A DNA stretch of 64,000 bases from JADLHS01 sp964553795. GTDB taxonomy: Bacteria; Verrucomicrobiota; Verrucomicrobiia; Limisphaerales; JADLHS01. The translations under genes were made by a program, and so were the position numbers. This document shows, piece by piece, positions 1-8,228 of this stretch. Numbering within the stretch: the first letter of the stretch is position 1; every line of letters starts with the position of its first letter. The notes under the pieces are model-generated. The model was not told the origin of the DNA. It ran no database searches and saw only the letters and a program-made list of their open reading frames with translations. Location of the stretch: NCBI GenBank assembly GCA_964553795.1, contig CAZKMR010000004.1, positions 1 through 64,000 of the forward strand, read 5' to 3'.

Positions 1-2
1 CG

Positions 3-269
3 CGCCAACCCAACACGCCGGACTTCGTCAACGAATGGGTCAGTTGGGGCGCGGGGCTGCGCGCAGGACAATTCCTCGTGCTTGGCGCCAAAGTCCGCGC
101 GTTGCTCCAAGGCCGGGCGCATGTGATTACCGAAGACATCCAAAGTCTCGCCACACCGACATTGCGGCATCGCATTCTGCTGAATTATCGCGCCGAAGCC
201 GAAGGCGTCACCGTGGACAATGTTGTCAGCAAATTACTCGAAGCGACCCAGCCCGTGGCCGCGAAATAG
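3..269 (+). CDS. MoxR-type AAA+ ATPase, C-terminal fragment
   Basis: The frame is open from the window edge, so this is the last 88 codons of a longer gene. The visible part matches the C-terminal lid of MoxR ATPases: a helical stretch containing AKVRALLQGR and VITEDI, followed by LRHRILLNYRAEAEG and a short tail. The Walker motifs lie upstream, outside the window. MoxR proteins are cytoplasmic chaperone-like ATPases that act with DUF58 and VWA proteins. The DUF58 gene starts 8 bases after the stop, which supports a shared operon. The GTG inside the fragment is not the true start. Family assignment is firm from sequence and context; the substrate is unknown. Confidence 0.88.
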   Translation, partial: RQPNTPDFVNEWVSWGAGLRAGQFLVLGAKVRALLQGRAHVITEDIQSLATPTLRHRILLNYRAEAEGVTVDNVVSKLLEATQPVAAK

Positions 270-277
270 TTTCACCC

Positions 278-1300
278 ATGAGCGCTCCGGCAAATCTTGG
301 TAGCCGCCGACGTGAGGAGGTGGTTGCTTCGCGCTCGACCGACCGCCTCGTTCCCTCGGCGGCTACAGGATCGGCTTCCACCAAACTCATCTCTCCCGCA
401 ACCCTCATGGCCATCAAAAACCTCGAACTCCGCGCTCGCATCGTGGTCGAGGGTTTCTGGCACGGCTTGCATCGCAGTCCCTTTCACGGTTTCTCCGTCG
501 AGTTCACCGAGTATCGCCAGTATTCGCCGGGCGATGATCCGCGTTATCTCGACTGGCGGTTGTTTGCCCGGAGTGATCGTTATTACATCAAGAAGTTCGA
601 GGACGAAACCAACCTGCGCTGCTATCTCCTCGCCGACCAAAGTCGCTCGATGGATTACGGCTCGGTCGGTTACACGAAGGCGCAATACGCCAACACGCTC
701 GCGGCCACGCTCGCTTATTTCCTGCATCAACAGGGCGACGCCGTCGGCTTGCTTACGTTTGCCGAGCGGATTCGGGATTATCTGCCGGCACGCAATCGCC
801 TGGGACATCTGCGCCGCCTCATGTTGCAACTCGAAGCCGCCACCGCCGGCAGCGCCACCGACCTCATTGCGCCGTTGCAACGCATTGTTGAAATCGTGCG
901 CAAACGTTCGCTAATGGTGTTCTTCTCCGATTTTCTGGCGCCGATTGAAACACTGGAACAGAATCTGACCACGCTCACCGCCTCGGGGCACGAGGTCATG
1001 CTGTTCCAAGTGCTCGATCCCGTTGAAGTGAACTTCAATCTCGACCGCGCCACGCTGTTTCAGGACATCGAAACCGGGCGCGACCTCTTCATTGATCCGG
1101 CGGCGGCGCGGAACGATTACCTGCGTCGCTTGAACGCGCACAACGCCGCGGTGCGCGCCATTTGTCAGCGGCTCGGCGTCGGCTATCGTTCCTTCACAAC
1201 GGATCGTCCGTTGGAATTGGCCATGTTCGATTTTCTGCGCGAACGCCAGCAACGCAGTAAATCCACCAGCCGCTTTGCGCGGTCGCGGAGGAACGCATGA
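278..1300 (+). CDS. DUF58 (VWA-like) domain protein
   Basis: A 340-residue DUF58 protein, the usual partner of MoxR. The core begins LELRARIVVEGF and carries the family signature SPGDDPRYLDWRLFARSD. A degenerate MIDAS-like motif DQSRS lies at about residues 120-124. The ATG at 278 is preferred to the one at 407: it is 8 bases after the moxR stop, and family members normally have residues like ISPATLMAIKN before the core. Residues about 9-30 are encoded by a 67-bp palindromic repeat inserted in frame. The stop forms ATGA with an ATG at 1297, the ancestral start of the next gene before a transposase cassette split the junction. The likely role is an adaptor at the inner membrane or in the cytosol in a MoxR chaperone system. 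Confidence 0.9.
   Translation: MSAPANLGSRRREEVVASRSTDRLVPSAATGSASTKLISPATLMAIKNLELRARIVVEGFWHGLHRSPFHGFSVEFTEYRQYSPGDDPRYLDWRLFARSDRYYIKKFEDETNLRCYLLADQSRSMDYGSVGYTKAQYANTLAATLAYFLHQQGDAVGLLTFAERIRDYLPARNRLGHLRRLMLQLEAATAGSATDLIAPLQRIVEIVRKRSLMVFFSDFLAPIETLEQNLTTLTASGHEVMLFQVLDPVEVNFNLDRATLFQDIETGRDLFIDPAAARNDYLRRLNAHNAAVRAICQRLGVGYRSFTTDRPLELAMFDFLRERQQRSKSTSRFARSRRNA
300..366. repeat. Palindromic repeat, family A, copy 1 (inside DUF58 gene)
   Basis: The ends are a perfect 11-bp inverted repeat, GTAGCCGCCGA and TCGGCGGCTAC. The inner arms are GTGAGGAGGTGG and ACCGCCTCG. It is the same family as the elements flanking the transposase at 1420-2133 and those inside leuS. It is translated in frame as part of the DUF58 N-terminus. 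Confidence 0.85.
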
Positions 1301-1315
1301 GCTTTCTCGCGCCAC
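1297..1315. repeat. 19-bp direct repeat, left copy (insertion duplication)
   Basis: ATGAGCTTTCTCGCGCCAC is identical to positions 2139-2157, where it encodes the first six residues (MSFLAP) of the BatA-like protein. The two copies bracket the REP/transposase cassette. This copy still overlaps the DUF58 stop as ATGA, so it marks the original batA start. Confidence 0.9.
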
Positions 1316-1321
1316 ACCCTC

Positions 1322-1391
1322 GTAGCCGCCGACGTAAGGAGGCGGACCAAATTCGTTTCTGGCCAATCCACCTCCTTACGTCGGTGGCTAC
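1322..1391. repeat. Palindromic repeat, family A, copy 2 (flanks transposase)
   Basis: The left arm begins GTAGCCGCCGACGTAAGGAG. The right arm ends CTCCTTACGTCGGTGGCTAC. The arms pair over about 24 bp with one mismatch. It lies just downstream of the stop of the minus-strand RAYT gene. Confidence 0.88.
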
Positions 1392-1419
1392 GGGGGTGTT
1401 TGGCTCCTTGCGGCGGCGG

Positions 1420-2133
1420 CTATGGTTGCAGCAGCGGCGGGCGCGGTGGGGGCGGCTCAGCTTCGCGCGCCGCGGCGTAGAGTTTCCAAAACAAATCCCA
1501 ATAGCCGTCCTCCATCGGATGAACATCCGGGTAACCCGGGATGATTCCGCCGCTGTAAGACCAATCAACCTCTCGCTTAACCAGTTTAGCCCGTACAGGA
1601 TTCGCCAGCGTGTAAAAGCAAAAGCTGCCAAACGCATTCCGCTTGCGTTCTTCCTCCCGCAAAACGTGGTCATGTGGCTGGTGCTGCCACTTACGCCCAC
1701 CGCCCAAGGCCGGTTCCAGATGCGTTCGCAGAAACTTCATGGCGTTGAGTTGATCGCTTTCTCGTTGCATTCCCATCCAAACGAGATGCAGATGATCAGG
1801 CATCAAGCAATAGGCCGGACAGAAAAGCTTTTCCCTCATTGCCGCGTGCAGCATCAATTCTCGAAACCGGGCGTGAAATGCGGGCGTCAGCCAACCCCGC
1901 GAGCGTTGCTCCAAAGTGTTCGTCCAAAATACAACCGCGTGGCCTTGATACCTGTGCCGTTCCAGTCGCGGGAGTTTGCCCTTCGGAGGAGGAGTCACGG
2001 CCCGGGTATGGAGTTGCCGCCGGGTGATGTCAAGCGCCCCCGTCGCCGCCGAGGAGACGAGGCGAGGGTAGCCACCGGCGTCAAGAGGGGGAAGAATGCA
2101 ACCAATCCGCCTCCTTACGTCGGCGGCTACCAT
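1420..2133 (-). CDS. REP-associated tyrosine transposase (RAYT, Y1/TnpA_REP family)
   Basis: A single-strand (HUH, Y1) transposase. MPDHLHLVW supplies the HUH pair (His114, His116 counted from the ATG at 2133). FYTLANPVRA holds the expected catalytic tyrosine at about residue 174. RAYTs nick and move REP palindromes. This gene is bracketed by family-A palindromes at 1322-1391 and 2042-2130, which also occur elsewhere in the window, so they are probably its substrates. The first 30-35 residues are encoded by the repeat, and the true start may be the TTG near 2034 (residue 34). The cassette interrupts a plus-strand operon and is flanked by a 19-bp duplication. No frameshift or stop is visible, so it may still be active. 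Confidence 0.88.
   Translation of the reverse strand: MVAADVRRRIGCILPPLDAGGYPRLVSSAATGALDITRRQLHTRAVTPPPKGKLPRLERHRYQGHAVVFWTNTLEQRSRGWLTPAFHARFRELMLHAAMREKLFCPAYCLMPDHLHLVWMGMQRESDQLNAMKFLRTHLEPALGGGRKWQHQPHDHVLREEERKRNAFGSFCFYTLANPVRAKLVKREVDWSYSGGIIPGYPDVHPMEDGYWDLFWKLYAAAREAEPPPPRPPLLQP
2042..2130. repeat. Palindromic repeat, family A, copy 3 (compound)
   Basis: A complete element at 2068-2130 runs from GTAGCCACCGGCGT to CTCCTTACGTCGGCGGCTAC. It is preceded by an extra degenerate left arm, GTCGCCGCCGAGGAGACGAG, from 2042. It lies at the 5' side of the RAYT gene and encodes that ORF's first codons. Confidence 0.82.
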
Positions 2134-2138
2134 GCATT

Positions 2139-2157
2139 ATGAGCTTTCTCGCGCCAC
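2139..2157. repeat. 19-bp direct repeat, right copy
   Basis: An exact copy of 1297-1315. It supplies the present start codon and first codons of the BatA-like gene. Confidence 0.9.
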
Positions 2158-4223
2158 TCTTTTTGCTGGGCGGGCTGGCTGTCGCTTTGCCGGTGGTGTT
2201 TCATCTCGTCCGCCGTTCCTCGCGCGAAAAACTGCCATTCAGTTCGTTGATGTTCCTGAAGCCGACCCCGCCGCGGCTCACGCGGCGCAGCCGCTTGGAA
2301 CACATCTTCCTGCTGTTGTTGCGTTGTCTCGTGATCGGTTTGCTTGCCTTCGCTTTTGCGCGTCCGTTTCTGCAAAAACCCATGGCCGTCACGCCCGTCG
2401 CCAATGCCAGTTCGCAAATCGTCGTGCTGGTCGATGCCAGCGCCAGCATGAAGCAAGACGGACTTTGGCCCGCCGCGCTGGCAAAGGCGGAATCCGTTTT
2501 GAAGCAAACCACGCCCGCGGACCAGGTCGCCATCTTGACGTTCGACAACCGTGTCCGCAACGTCGTCACTTTCGACCAATGGGCCACGCTTCCGGTGGGA
2601 GAGCGCAATGTCCTCGCGCTGCAACAACTCGCAGGAAACCAACCGACCTGGCACGCGACCCATCTGGCCAATGCGCTCATTGCGGCCGCCGAAGTGATGG
2701 AAGACACCGGCAAGCGCACCGATTTTCCCGGCCCGCGTCGCATCGTGGTCATCACCGATTTGCAGGAAGGCAGTCGGCTTGACGGTTTGCAAGGACACGA
2801 ATGGCCGCAAGGCGTTGAGGTTGCCATTGAATCCGTGCCCGCCGAACGCCCCACCAATGCCGGGCTGCAATGGGTGGCGGAAACCGCGGAGGACACCCGC
2901 GCCACGACCGATTCCGTGCGCGTGCGCGTCAGCAATTCTGCCGACGCCAAACGCGAGCAATTCAAATTGCGTTGGTCCGGCGCGACGGAAACCGCGTCGC
3001 TCGACGCCTACGTTCCGCCCGGCCAAAGTCGCATCATGCCCGCGCCCACCCTCACTTCAAACGCCATAGCCGGACGAATTTCATTGTCCGGCGATGATGC
3101 CGATTTCGACAACCATGTTTACGTCGTCCCGCCGAGTGCCGAGCAAATCAATGTGCTCTATCTCGGTACCGATGCCGCGACTGATCCAACGCAACTGCTC
3201 TATTATCTGGAACGCGCGTTTCAAGATACGAGCCGCCAATCCGTGCGCCTGAGTGCAACGCCTGGTTCGCTGGCGACCAATCGTCTCGTCATTCTCTCCG
3301 ACAATTTGCCCGACGACCGCCTGACCGCTGTGCGTCAATACATGGCCGCCGGCGGCACGACATTGCTGGTGATGAACGATCCGCAAATCGGCCGCGCCCT
3401 GAGTCAGTTGACCGGCGTTCCAAACCTCGAGGTTCGCGAGGCGAGCGTCGCAAACTACGCAATGTTCGGCGCGCTGGATTTCACACATCCGTTGCTGGCG
3501 CCGTTCGCCGATCCGCGGTTCGGGGATTTCACCAAGATTCGATTTTGGAAACATCGCAAATTGTCCTCGGACCAGTTGCCCGGCGCACGCGTCATCGCGC
3601 ACTACGATGATCAAGATCCGGCGATACTGGAAATCCCCATCGAACGCGGGCGACTCTTCGTATTCACGTTCTCGTGGCGTCCCGGCGACAGCCAATTCGC
3701 GCTGTCGTCGAAGTTCGTCCCCCTGCTCTACTCGTTGCTCGATCAAGCGGGCGGCGGGCGCGAGTCCTTCACTCAAGTGCGCGTCGGCGAAGCAGTCGAT
3801 CTTACGACGCTGACGACAAAAACGGGCGGTGCGAATTTGTCCGTGCGAACTCCAAACGGCGATGCAATTGAACTAGCAGCCGGCGAAACCCGCTTCGCAC
3901 AAACGGATCAACCCGGCATCTATGAAGTGCAGGCGGGCGCGAAGACCGTTCGATTCGCCGTGAATCTGGACGCCAGCGAAAGCAGGACGGCGCCACTGCC
4001 AGTCGAAGAGTTGGAACGGCTTGGCGTGCCGATGAAATCCGCCGAGCGATCCCCCGCGATGCAAGCGGCCACGCAACAGACGTTGCATCACGCGGAATTG
4101 GAAGCACGCCAAAAGTTGTGGCGCTGGTTGATTGTGGCGGCGCTGGCGGTATTGTTGGTCGAAACCTGGCTGGCCGGATGGTTGACGCGCCGGCAAACCG
4201 CCCCAGTGACGGCAGCAACATGA
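2139..4223 (+). CDS. BatA-like protein (aerotolerance regulator N-terminal domain plus VWA)
   Basis: A 694-residue inner-membrane protein. The N-terminus has two hydrophobic segments, LFLLGGLAVALPVVF and HIFLLLLRCLVIGLLAF, separated by the REKLPFSSLMFLKPT block typical of the BatA N-terminal domain. A VWA domain follows with the MIDAS motif VDASASM near residue 101. A long periplasmic region comes next, then a C-terminal membrane helix WLIVAALAVLLVETWLAGWL. It belongs to the MoxR/DUF58 system, thought to act in envelope integrity or stress tolerance. The start was duplicated by the transposase insertion, and no good ribosome-binding site lies in front of the present ATG. The stop overlaps the next start as ATGA. 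Confidence 0.88.
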   Translation: MSFLAPLFLLGGLAVALPVVFHLVRRSSREKLPFSSLMFLKPTPPRLTRRSRLEHIFLLLLRCLVIGLLAFAFARPFLQKPMAVTPVANASSQIVVLVDASASMKQDGLWPAALAKAESVLKQTTPADQVAILTFDNRVRNVVTFDQWATLPVGERNVLALQQLAGNQPTWHATHLANALIAAAEVMEDTGKRTDFPGPRRIVVITDLQEGSRLDGLQGHEWPQGVEVAIESVPAERPTNAGLQWVAETAEDTRATTDSVRVRVSNSADAKREQFKLRWSGATETASLDAYVPPGQSRIMPAPTLTSNAIAGRISLSGDDADFDNHVYVVPPSAEQINVLYLGTDAATDPTQLLYYLERAFQDTSRQSVRLSATPGSLATNRLVILSDNLPDDRLTAVRQYMAAGGTTLLVMNDPQIGRALSQLTGVPNLEVREASVANYAMFGALDFTHPLLAPFADPRFGDFTKIRFWKHRKLSSDQLPGARVIAHYDDQDPAILEIPIERGRLFVFTFSWRPGDSQFALSSKFVPLLYSLLDQAGGGRESFTQVRVGEAVDLTTLTTKTGGANLSVRTPNGDAIELAAGETRFAQTDQPGIYEVQAGAKTVRFAVNLDASESRTAPLPVEELERLGVPMKSAERSPAMQAATQQTLHHAELEARQKLWRWLIVAALAVLLVETWLAGWLTRRQTAPVTAAT

Positions 4224-7200
4224 TGAATCACGTGCTCGCATCCCGACTCGCGGCGCTGGCGCAATCGCACCGGCGCTGGCGCTTGCTCCGCGCGTTGACC
4301 ACCGGCTGGTTGCTCGTCGGCGCTTTGGCCGCTGCGGTGATTCTGATTTACGCATTCACCGGCTGGCGTTCGAGTTGGCCGTTTCCGGTGCTGTTGTTAG
4401 TCGCTGTCACCTGGACGGTCATTTCGCTGTGGCGAACACGTACCCAGCCCGACGACACCGCCGCCGTGGTGCGAAGAATTGAAGCGGAACATCCCGAGTT
4501 GCGCGCCTTGTTACGGACCGCCGTCGAACAAACGCCCGACCCGACCAGCGGCGAATTGAATTATCTGCAACTCCGCGTTCTCAATGACGTGTTGTCGCGC
4601 GAAGAATCCCAGAATTGGCAGGCGAGCCGGTTGCGTCGCCTGGATCGCATGCAAATCCTCCATGGTGTTGTTTTGATGTTGGTTTGCGGTTTTCTAGGGG
4701 CGTTATTCCTGATGTCGTTGCGCAGCTTTCCGTTCGCCGGCTTGAGCCAGAACGGCGTCATCGTCACTCCCGGTGACGCGGAATTAGAGCGCGGCAGCAG
4801 CCTCGTCGTGCTCGCCAAATTCTCCGGCGCAATTCCGACTGAGGCGACCTTGATTGTCCGCCCGGCCAACGAGCCGGAGCAGCGCCTTCCGCTCACGCGC
4901 AATCTCGATGACCCCGTCTTCGGCACGAGTTTGCCCAATGTGCGCGCCGAACTGACCTACCGAATTGAGTTCGGCGCCGACCGCACGCGCGATTTCAAGA
5001 TCACCACTTTCGATTATCCGCAATTGGAACGCGCGGACGCCAAAGTCACCTATCCCACCTATACCGGCCTGACAGAAAAGACGATTGAAGACACGCGCCG
5101 CGTCAGTGCGGTCGAAGGCAGCGCGTTGCAATACACGTTTCACCTCAACAAACCCATCCGCCACGCCACGCTCGTCCCCAAGAGCGGACCAACCTTGCCC
5201 ATGCAAGCCGACACGAATCGGCCCAACGTTTATCTTTCCGATTTCCGCCTGGAACAAAGCGGGCGCTATGAATTGATCCTGGTGGACGACGCCGGTCGCA
5301 CCAACAAACTGCCGCCGCTCTTCGTGCTTGAAGCGCTGTCCAATCGGCCGCCGGATCTGAAGTTTGCTTTTCCCAAAGGCGATCAACGCGTTTCTGCGCT
5401 GGAGGAAATCACCTTCCAAGCCGAAGCCACGGATGATTTCGGCCTCAAAGGTTACGGCCTCGCCTACAATCTGGCCGGACAGGAAACCAAACTACTCACA
5501 CTCGGCACGAACGCCGGACCGCTGGAAAAACGCGTGTTCAATCATTTGGTCGCGTTGGAAACCCTCGGCGCGCAGCCGGACCAATTGTTGAGTTACTACC
5601 TCTGGGCCGAGGACATTGGCCCGGATGGAAATCCGCGTCGTGTTACCAGCGACATGTTTTTTGCCGAAATTCGTCCTTTCGAGGAAATCTTCCGTGAGAG
5701 TCAGGGTCAGGAAGCAAATCAATCGCAACAGCAGCAGCAACAAGGTCAGCAAGGCCAGAACACCGCAGAGCGTTTGGCGGAAATGCAAAAGCAGATCATT
5801 TCGGCGACATGGAATTTGCAGCGCCGCGAAACCGGTTCGAATCCCACGCCGAATTTCAAAACCGACGCCACCACCATCAAGGAATCCCAGGCCAGCGCGC
5901 TTGAACAAGTCCGTCGCAACCTGACCGAGCGCGACGACCCGCGCAGCACGGCGTTGCTCGAGGGCGTCGCGAACGAAATGGCGCGCGCGCTCGATTATCT
6001 GACGACTGCGGTAGAAGCCAACGCACCTCGTTCGTTGCCCGACGCCCTGGCGGCGGAACAATCCGCGTATCAGGCGCTGCTCCGATTAGCGAGTCGCGAA
6101 ACCCAGGTCGCGCAAGGCCAACCCGGCCAGCCCGGTCAGAGCAGTCGCGGTCAGCGCGCGCAACGGCAGTTGGATCAATTGGATTTACGCCAATCTCAGA
6201 ATCGTTACGAGACGGAGCGTCAAGCTGCGCCACCGCAAGACCCGCAACAGCGGGAACAATTGCAGGCGTTCAATCGATTGAAAGAACTCGCCCAACGCCA
6301 GCAAGACGTGAATGAGCGCTTGCGGGAATTGCAAGCGGCGCTCCAGGCCGCCCAAACTGAAACCGAGCGCGAGGAATTACGGGCCCGACTGAAGCGCCTC
6401 CAGGAAGAACAACAACAGATGCTCGCGGACGTGGATGAGTTGCGCCAGCGAATGGATCGATCGGAAAACCAATCGCAAATGGCCGAGGCGCGCGAACAGA
6501 TGGAACAAACCCGGGAGGAAGTGCAACGCGCCGCTGAAGCGATGGAGCGCGGTGATGTTGCGCAGGCGCTCTCCTCCGGCACGCGGGCGCAACGCGATTT
6601 GCAGGAGATGCGCGATGATTTCCGCCGGGAAAGTTCGAGTCAGTTTGCCGAGGACATGCGGGAGTTGCGCCAACAGGCGCGCGAACTCGCAGAACAACAA
6701 AATCAAATCGGCGAACAACTCGACGCACTCAACGATCCGAGCCAGCGCAAATCGCTCACCGATTCCGAGGAACGCCAAAATCTCGCGACGCGCCTCGACG
6801 AGCAAAAACAGCGACGCGAGGAATTGGTCAAGCAAGCCACGGAAGTCACCCAAAAAGCCGAGCCGGTCGAGCCGCTGCTGGCGCGGCAGCTTTACGAAAC
6901 CATCCGTCAAGCCGCGCAGGATGACGCGCGCAATTTGCAGGAAACCAGCGACGATTTGCTCACGCAAGGCCGTTTGCGCACGAGCGTTTATGAGCAATTA
7001 CGCGAGAGTCAGCGCGAAGGCGAAGCCGCCGTGTCCGTTGCGGCGAATTTGCTGCGCGGTGGATTCTCCGCCGAAGCCGACAACCTCGAACAACGCGCCC
7101 GGCAAAGCATCAATGATTTCAAGACCGGCATCGAACGCGCCGCCGAAAGTGTTTTAGGCGATGACACCGAAGCGTTGCGATTGGCGCGCAATGAACTCGA

Positions 7201-8146
7201 CGAACTCAGTCGCCAACTCGACCGCGAATTGGCGCAGGCCCAACGTCAGGCGAATACCAACCGCATCGCTCGTGACCGCACGACCAGCCAAAGCGGAACC
7301 AATCGACAGGAATTGCTCGGTTGGGACGGCAACCAGCCACCATACGCGGAAAGTCAACCAAGGGCGCAGAACGAATCACCGTCCGGCCAACCAGGCCAAA
7401 GTCAGCGCGGGGAAACTCAGCAGCCGGGCGAAGGACAACGGCAAGCGCAAAACGAATCCCAAAGAGGTCAGGGCCAGCAACGCGAATCGCAAACTGGTCA
7501 AGGTCAACAAGGAAGCCAGCCGGGTTCACAACAGGCCGAGTCCGGACAGCGCGGGCCCGGTGGCGAAGGCAATCAACCGGGTGAAAACGAAGGACAGCGG
7601 CAGGAAGAACAACAAGTCGCGACGACAGATCAATCAAGTGGCAACGCGCAGACTGGTCAACGCGGCGGAAACCAGGACGGGCAGCGCGAGGGGAATCGTC
7701 CACGCGGTGGACAAAGCGGCGGCAGTTTTCTCGATCAGTTCCGTCAGGCGGACAACAACGATTATCTCGGCGGACCGTTGACTGGGCCGGGCTATTCGGA
7801 TTGGTCGGATCGCTTGCGCGACGTGGAGGAGATGTTGGATCTGCCGGAACTGCGCGCCGAAGCCGCGCGGATTCGCGACCGCGCCCGCGCCACCCGGCAG
7901 GACCTCCAGCGGCATGCACGCGAGCCGCAGTGGGATTTAGTGCGTCTGGAGATCGCCGGTCCATTGATGGAGTTGCGCAATCGTGTCAGCGAAGAACTCG
8001 CCCGCCGCGAAACACCGGAAGCCAATGTGCCCATTGACCGCGATCCCGTGCCGCGGCGTTATTCGGAACTCGTCCGCCGTTATTACGAGGAATTGGGGCG
8101 CAGCGGATCGGCGCCCGCGCCCGCGCCTGAGAATTCGTCCCGATGA
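4220..8146 (+). CDS. DUF4175-family giant membrane protein with coiled coil and Gln-rich tail
   Basis: About 1,308 residues, starting at the ATG that overlaps the batA stop. Three membrane helices lie in the first 170 residues: GWLLVGALAAAVILIYAF, PFPVLLLVAVTWTVISLW and a third near VLMLVCGFLGALFLM. A periplasmic beta-rich region follows, then a very long charged coiled coil rich in Q, E and R (about residues 490-1010). A low-complexity tail with many GQ, SQ and RGQ units comes next, and a short ordered C-terminus (LRDVEEMLDLPELRAEAARI). The layout matches DUF4175 proteins found beside MoxR/DUF58/Bat genes. The function is not established; a periplasmic scaffold or spacer for the Bat complex is plausible. 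Confidence 0.8.
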   Translation: MMNHVLASRLAALAQSHRRWRLLRALTTGWLLVGALAAAVILIYAFTGWRSSWPFPVLLLVAVTWTVISLWRTRTQPDDTAAVVRRIEAEHPELRALLRTAVEQTPDPTSGELNYLQLRVLNDVLSREESQNWQASRLRRLDRMQILHGVVLMLVCGFLGALFLMSLRSFPFAGLSQNGVIVTPGDAELERGSSLVVLAKFSGAIPTEATLIVRPANEPEQRLPLTRNLDDPVFGTSLPNVRAELTYRIEFGADRTRDFKITTFDYPQLERADAKVTYPTYTGLTEKTIEDTRRVSAVEGSALQYTFHLNKPIRHATLVPKSGPTLPMQADTNRPNVYLSDFRLEQSGRYELILVDDAGRTNKLPPLFVLEALSNRPPDLKFAFPKGDQRVSALEEITFQAEATDDFGLKGYGLAYNLAGQETKLLTLGTNAGPLEKRVFNHLVALETLGAQPDQLLSYYLWAEDIGPDGNPRRVTSDMFFAEIRPFEEIFRESQGQEANQSQQQQQQGQQGQNTAERLAEMQKQIISATWNLQRRETGSNPTPNFKTDATTIKESQASALEQVRRNLTERDDPRSTALLEGVANEMARALDYLTTAVEANAPRSLPDALAAEQSAYQALLRLASRETQVAQGQPGQPGQSSRGQRAQRQLDQLDLRQSQNRYETERQAAPPQDPQQREQLQAFNRLKELAQRQQDVNERLRELQAALQAAQTETEREELRARLKRLQEEQQQMLADVDELRQRMDRSENQSQMAEAREQMEQTREEVQRAAEAMERGDVAQALSSGTRAQRDLQEMRDDFRRESSSQFAEDMRELRQQARELAEQQNQIGEQLDALNDPSQRKSLTDSEERQNLATRLDEQKQRREELVKQATEVTQKAEPVEPLLARQLYETIRQAAQDDARNLQETSDDLLTQGRLRTSVYEQLRESQREGEAAVSVAANLLRGGFSAEADNLEQRARQSINDFKTGIERAAESVLGDDTEALRLARNELDELSRQLDRELAQAQRQANTNRIARDRTTSQSGTNRQELLGWDGNQPPYAESQPRAQNESPSGQPGQSQRGETQQPGEGQRQAQNESQRGQGQQRESQTGQGQQGSQPGSQQAESGQRGPGGEGNQPGENEGQRQEEQQVATTDQSSGNAQTGQRGGNQDGQREGNRPRGGQSGGSFLDQFRQADNNDYLGGPLTGPGYSDWSDRLRDVEEMLDLPELRAEAARIRDRARATRQDLQRHAREPQWDLVRLEIAGPLMELRNRVSEELARRETPEANVPIDRDPVPRRYSELVRRYYEELGRSGSAPAPAPENSSR

Positions 8147-8228
8147 AGTATTCTCGCCGCCGCACCAACTTCGTCCTTGCCCACCCTGAAGTGAGCGGCT
8201 GCCACCCGGGCCGAGGGAGTCTGTCGTC

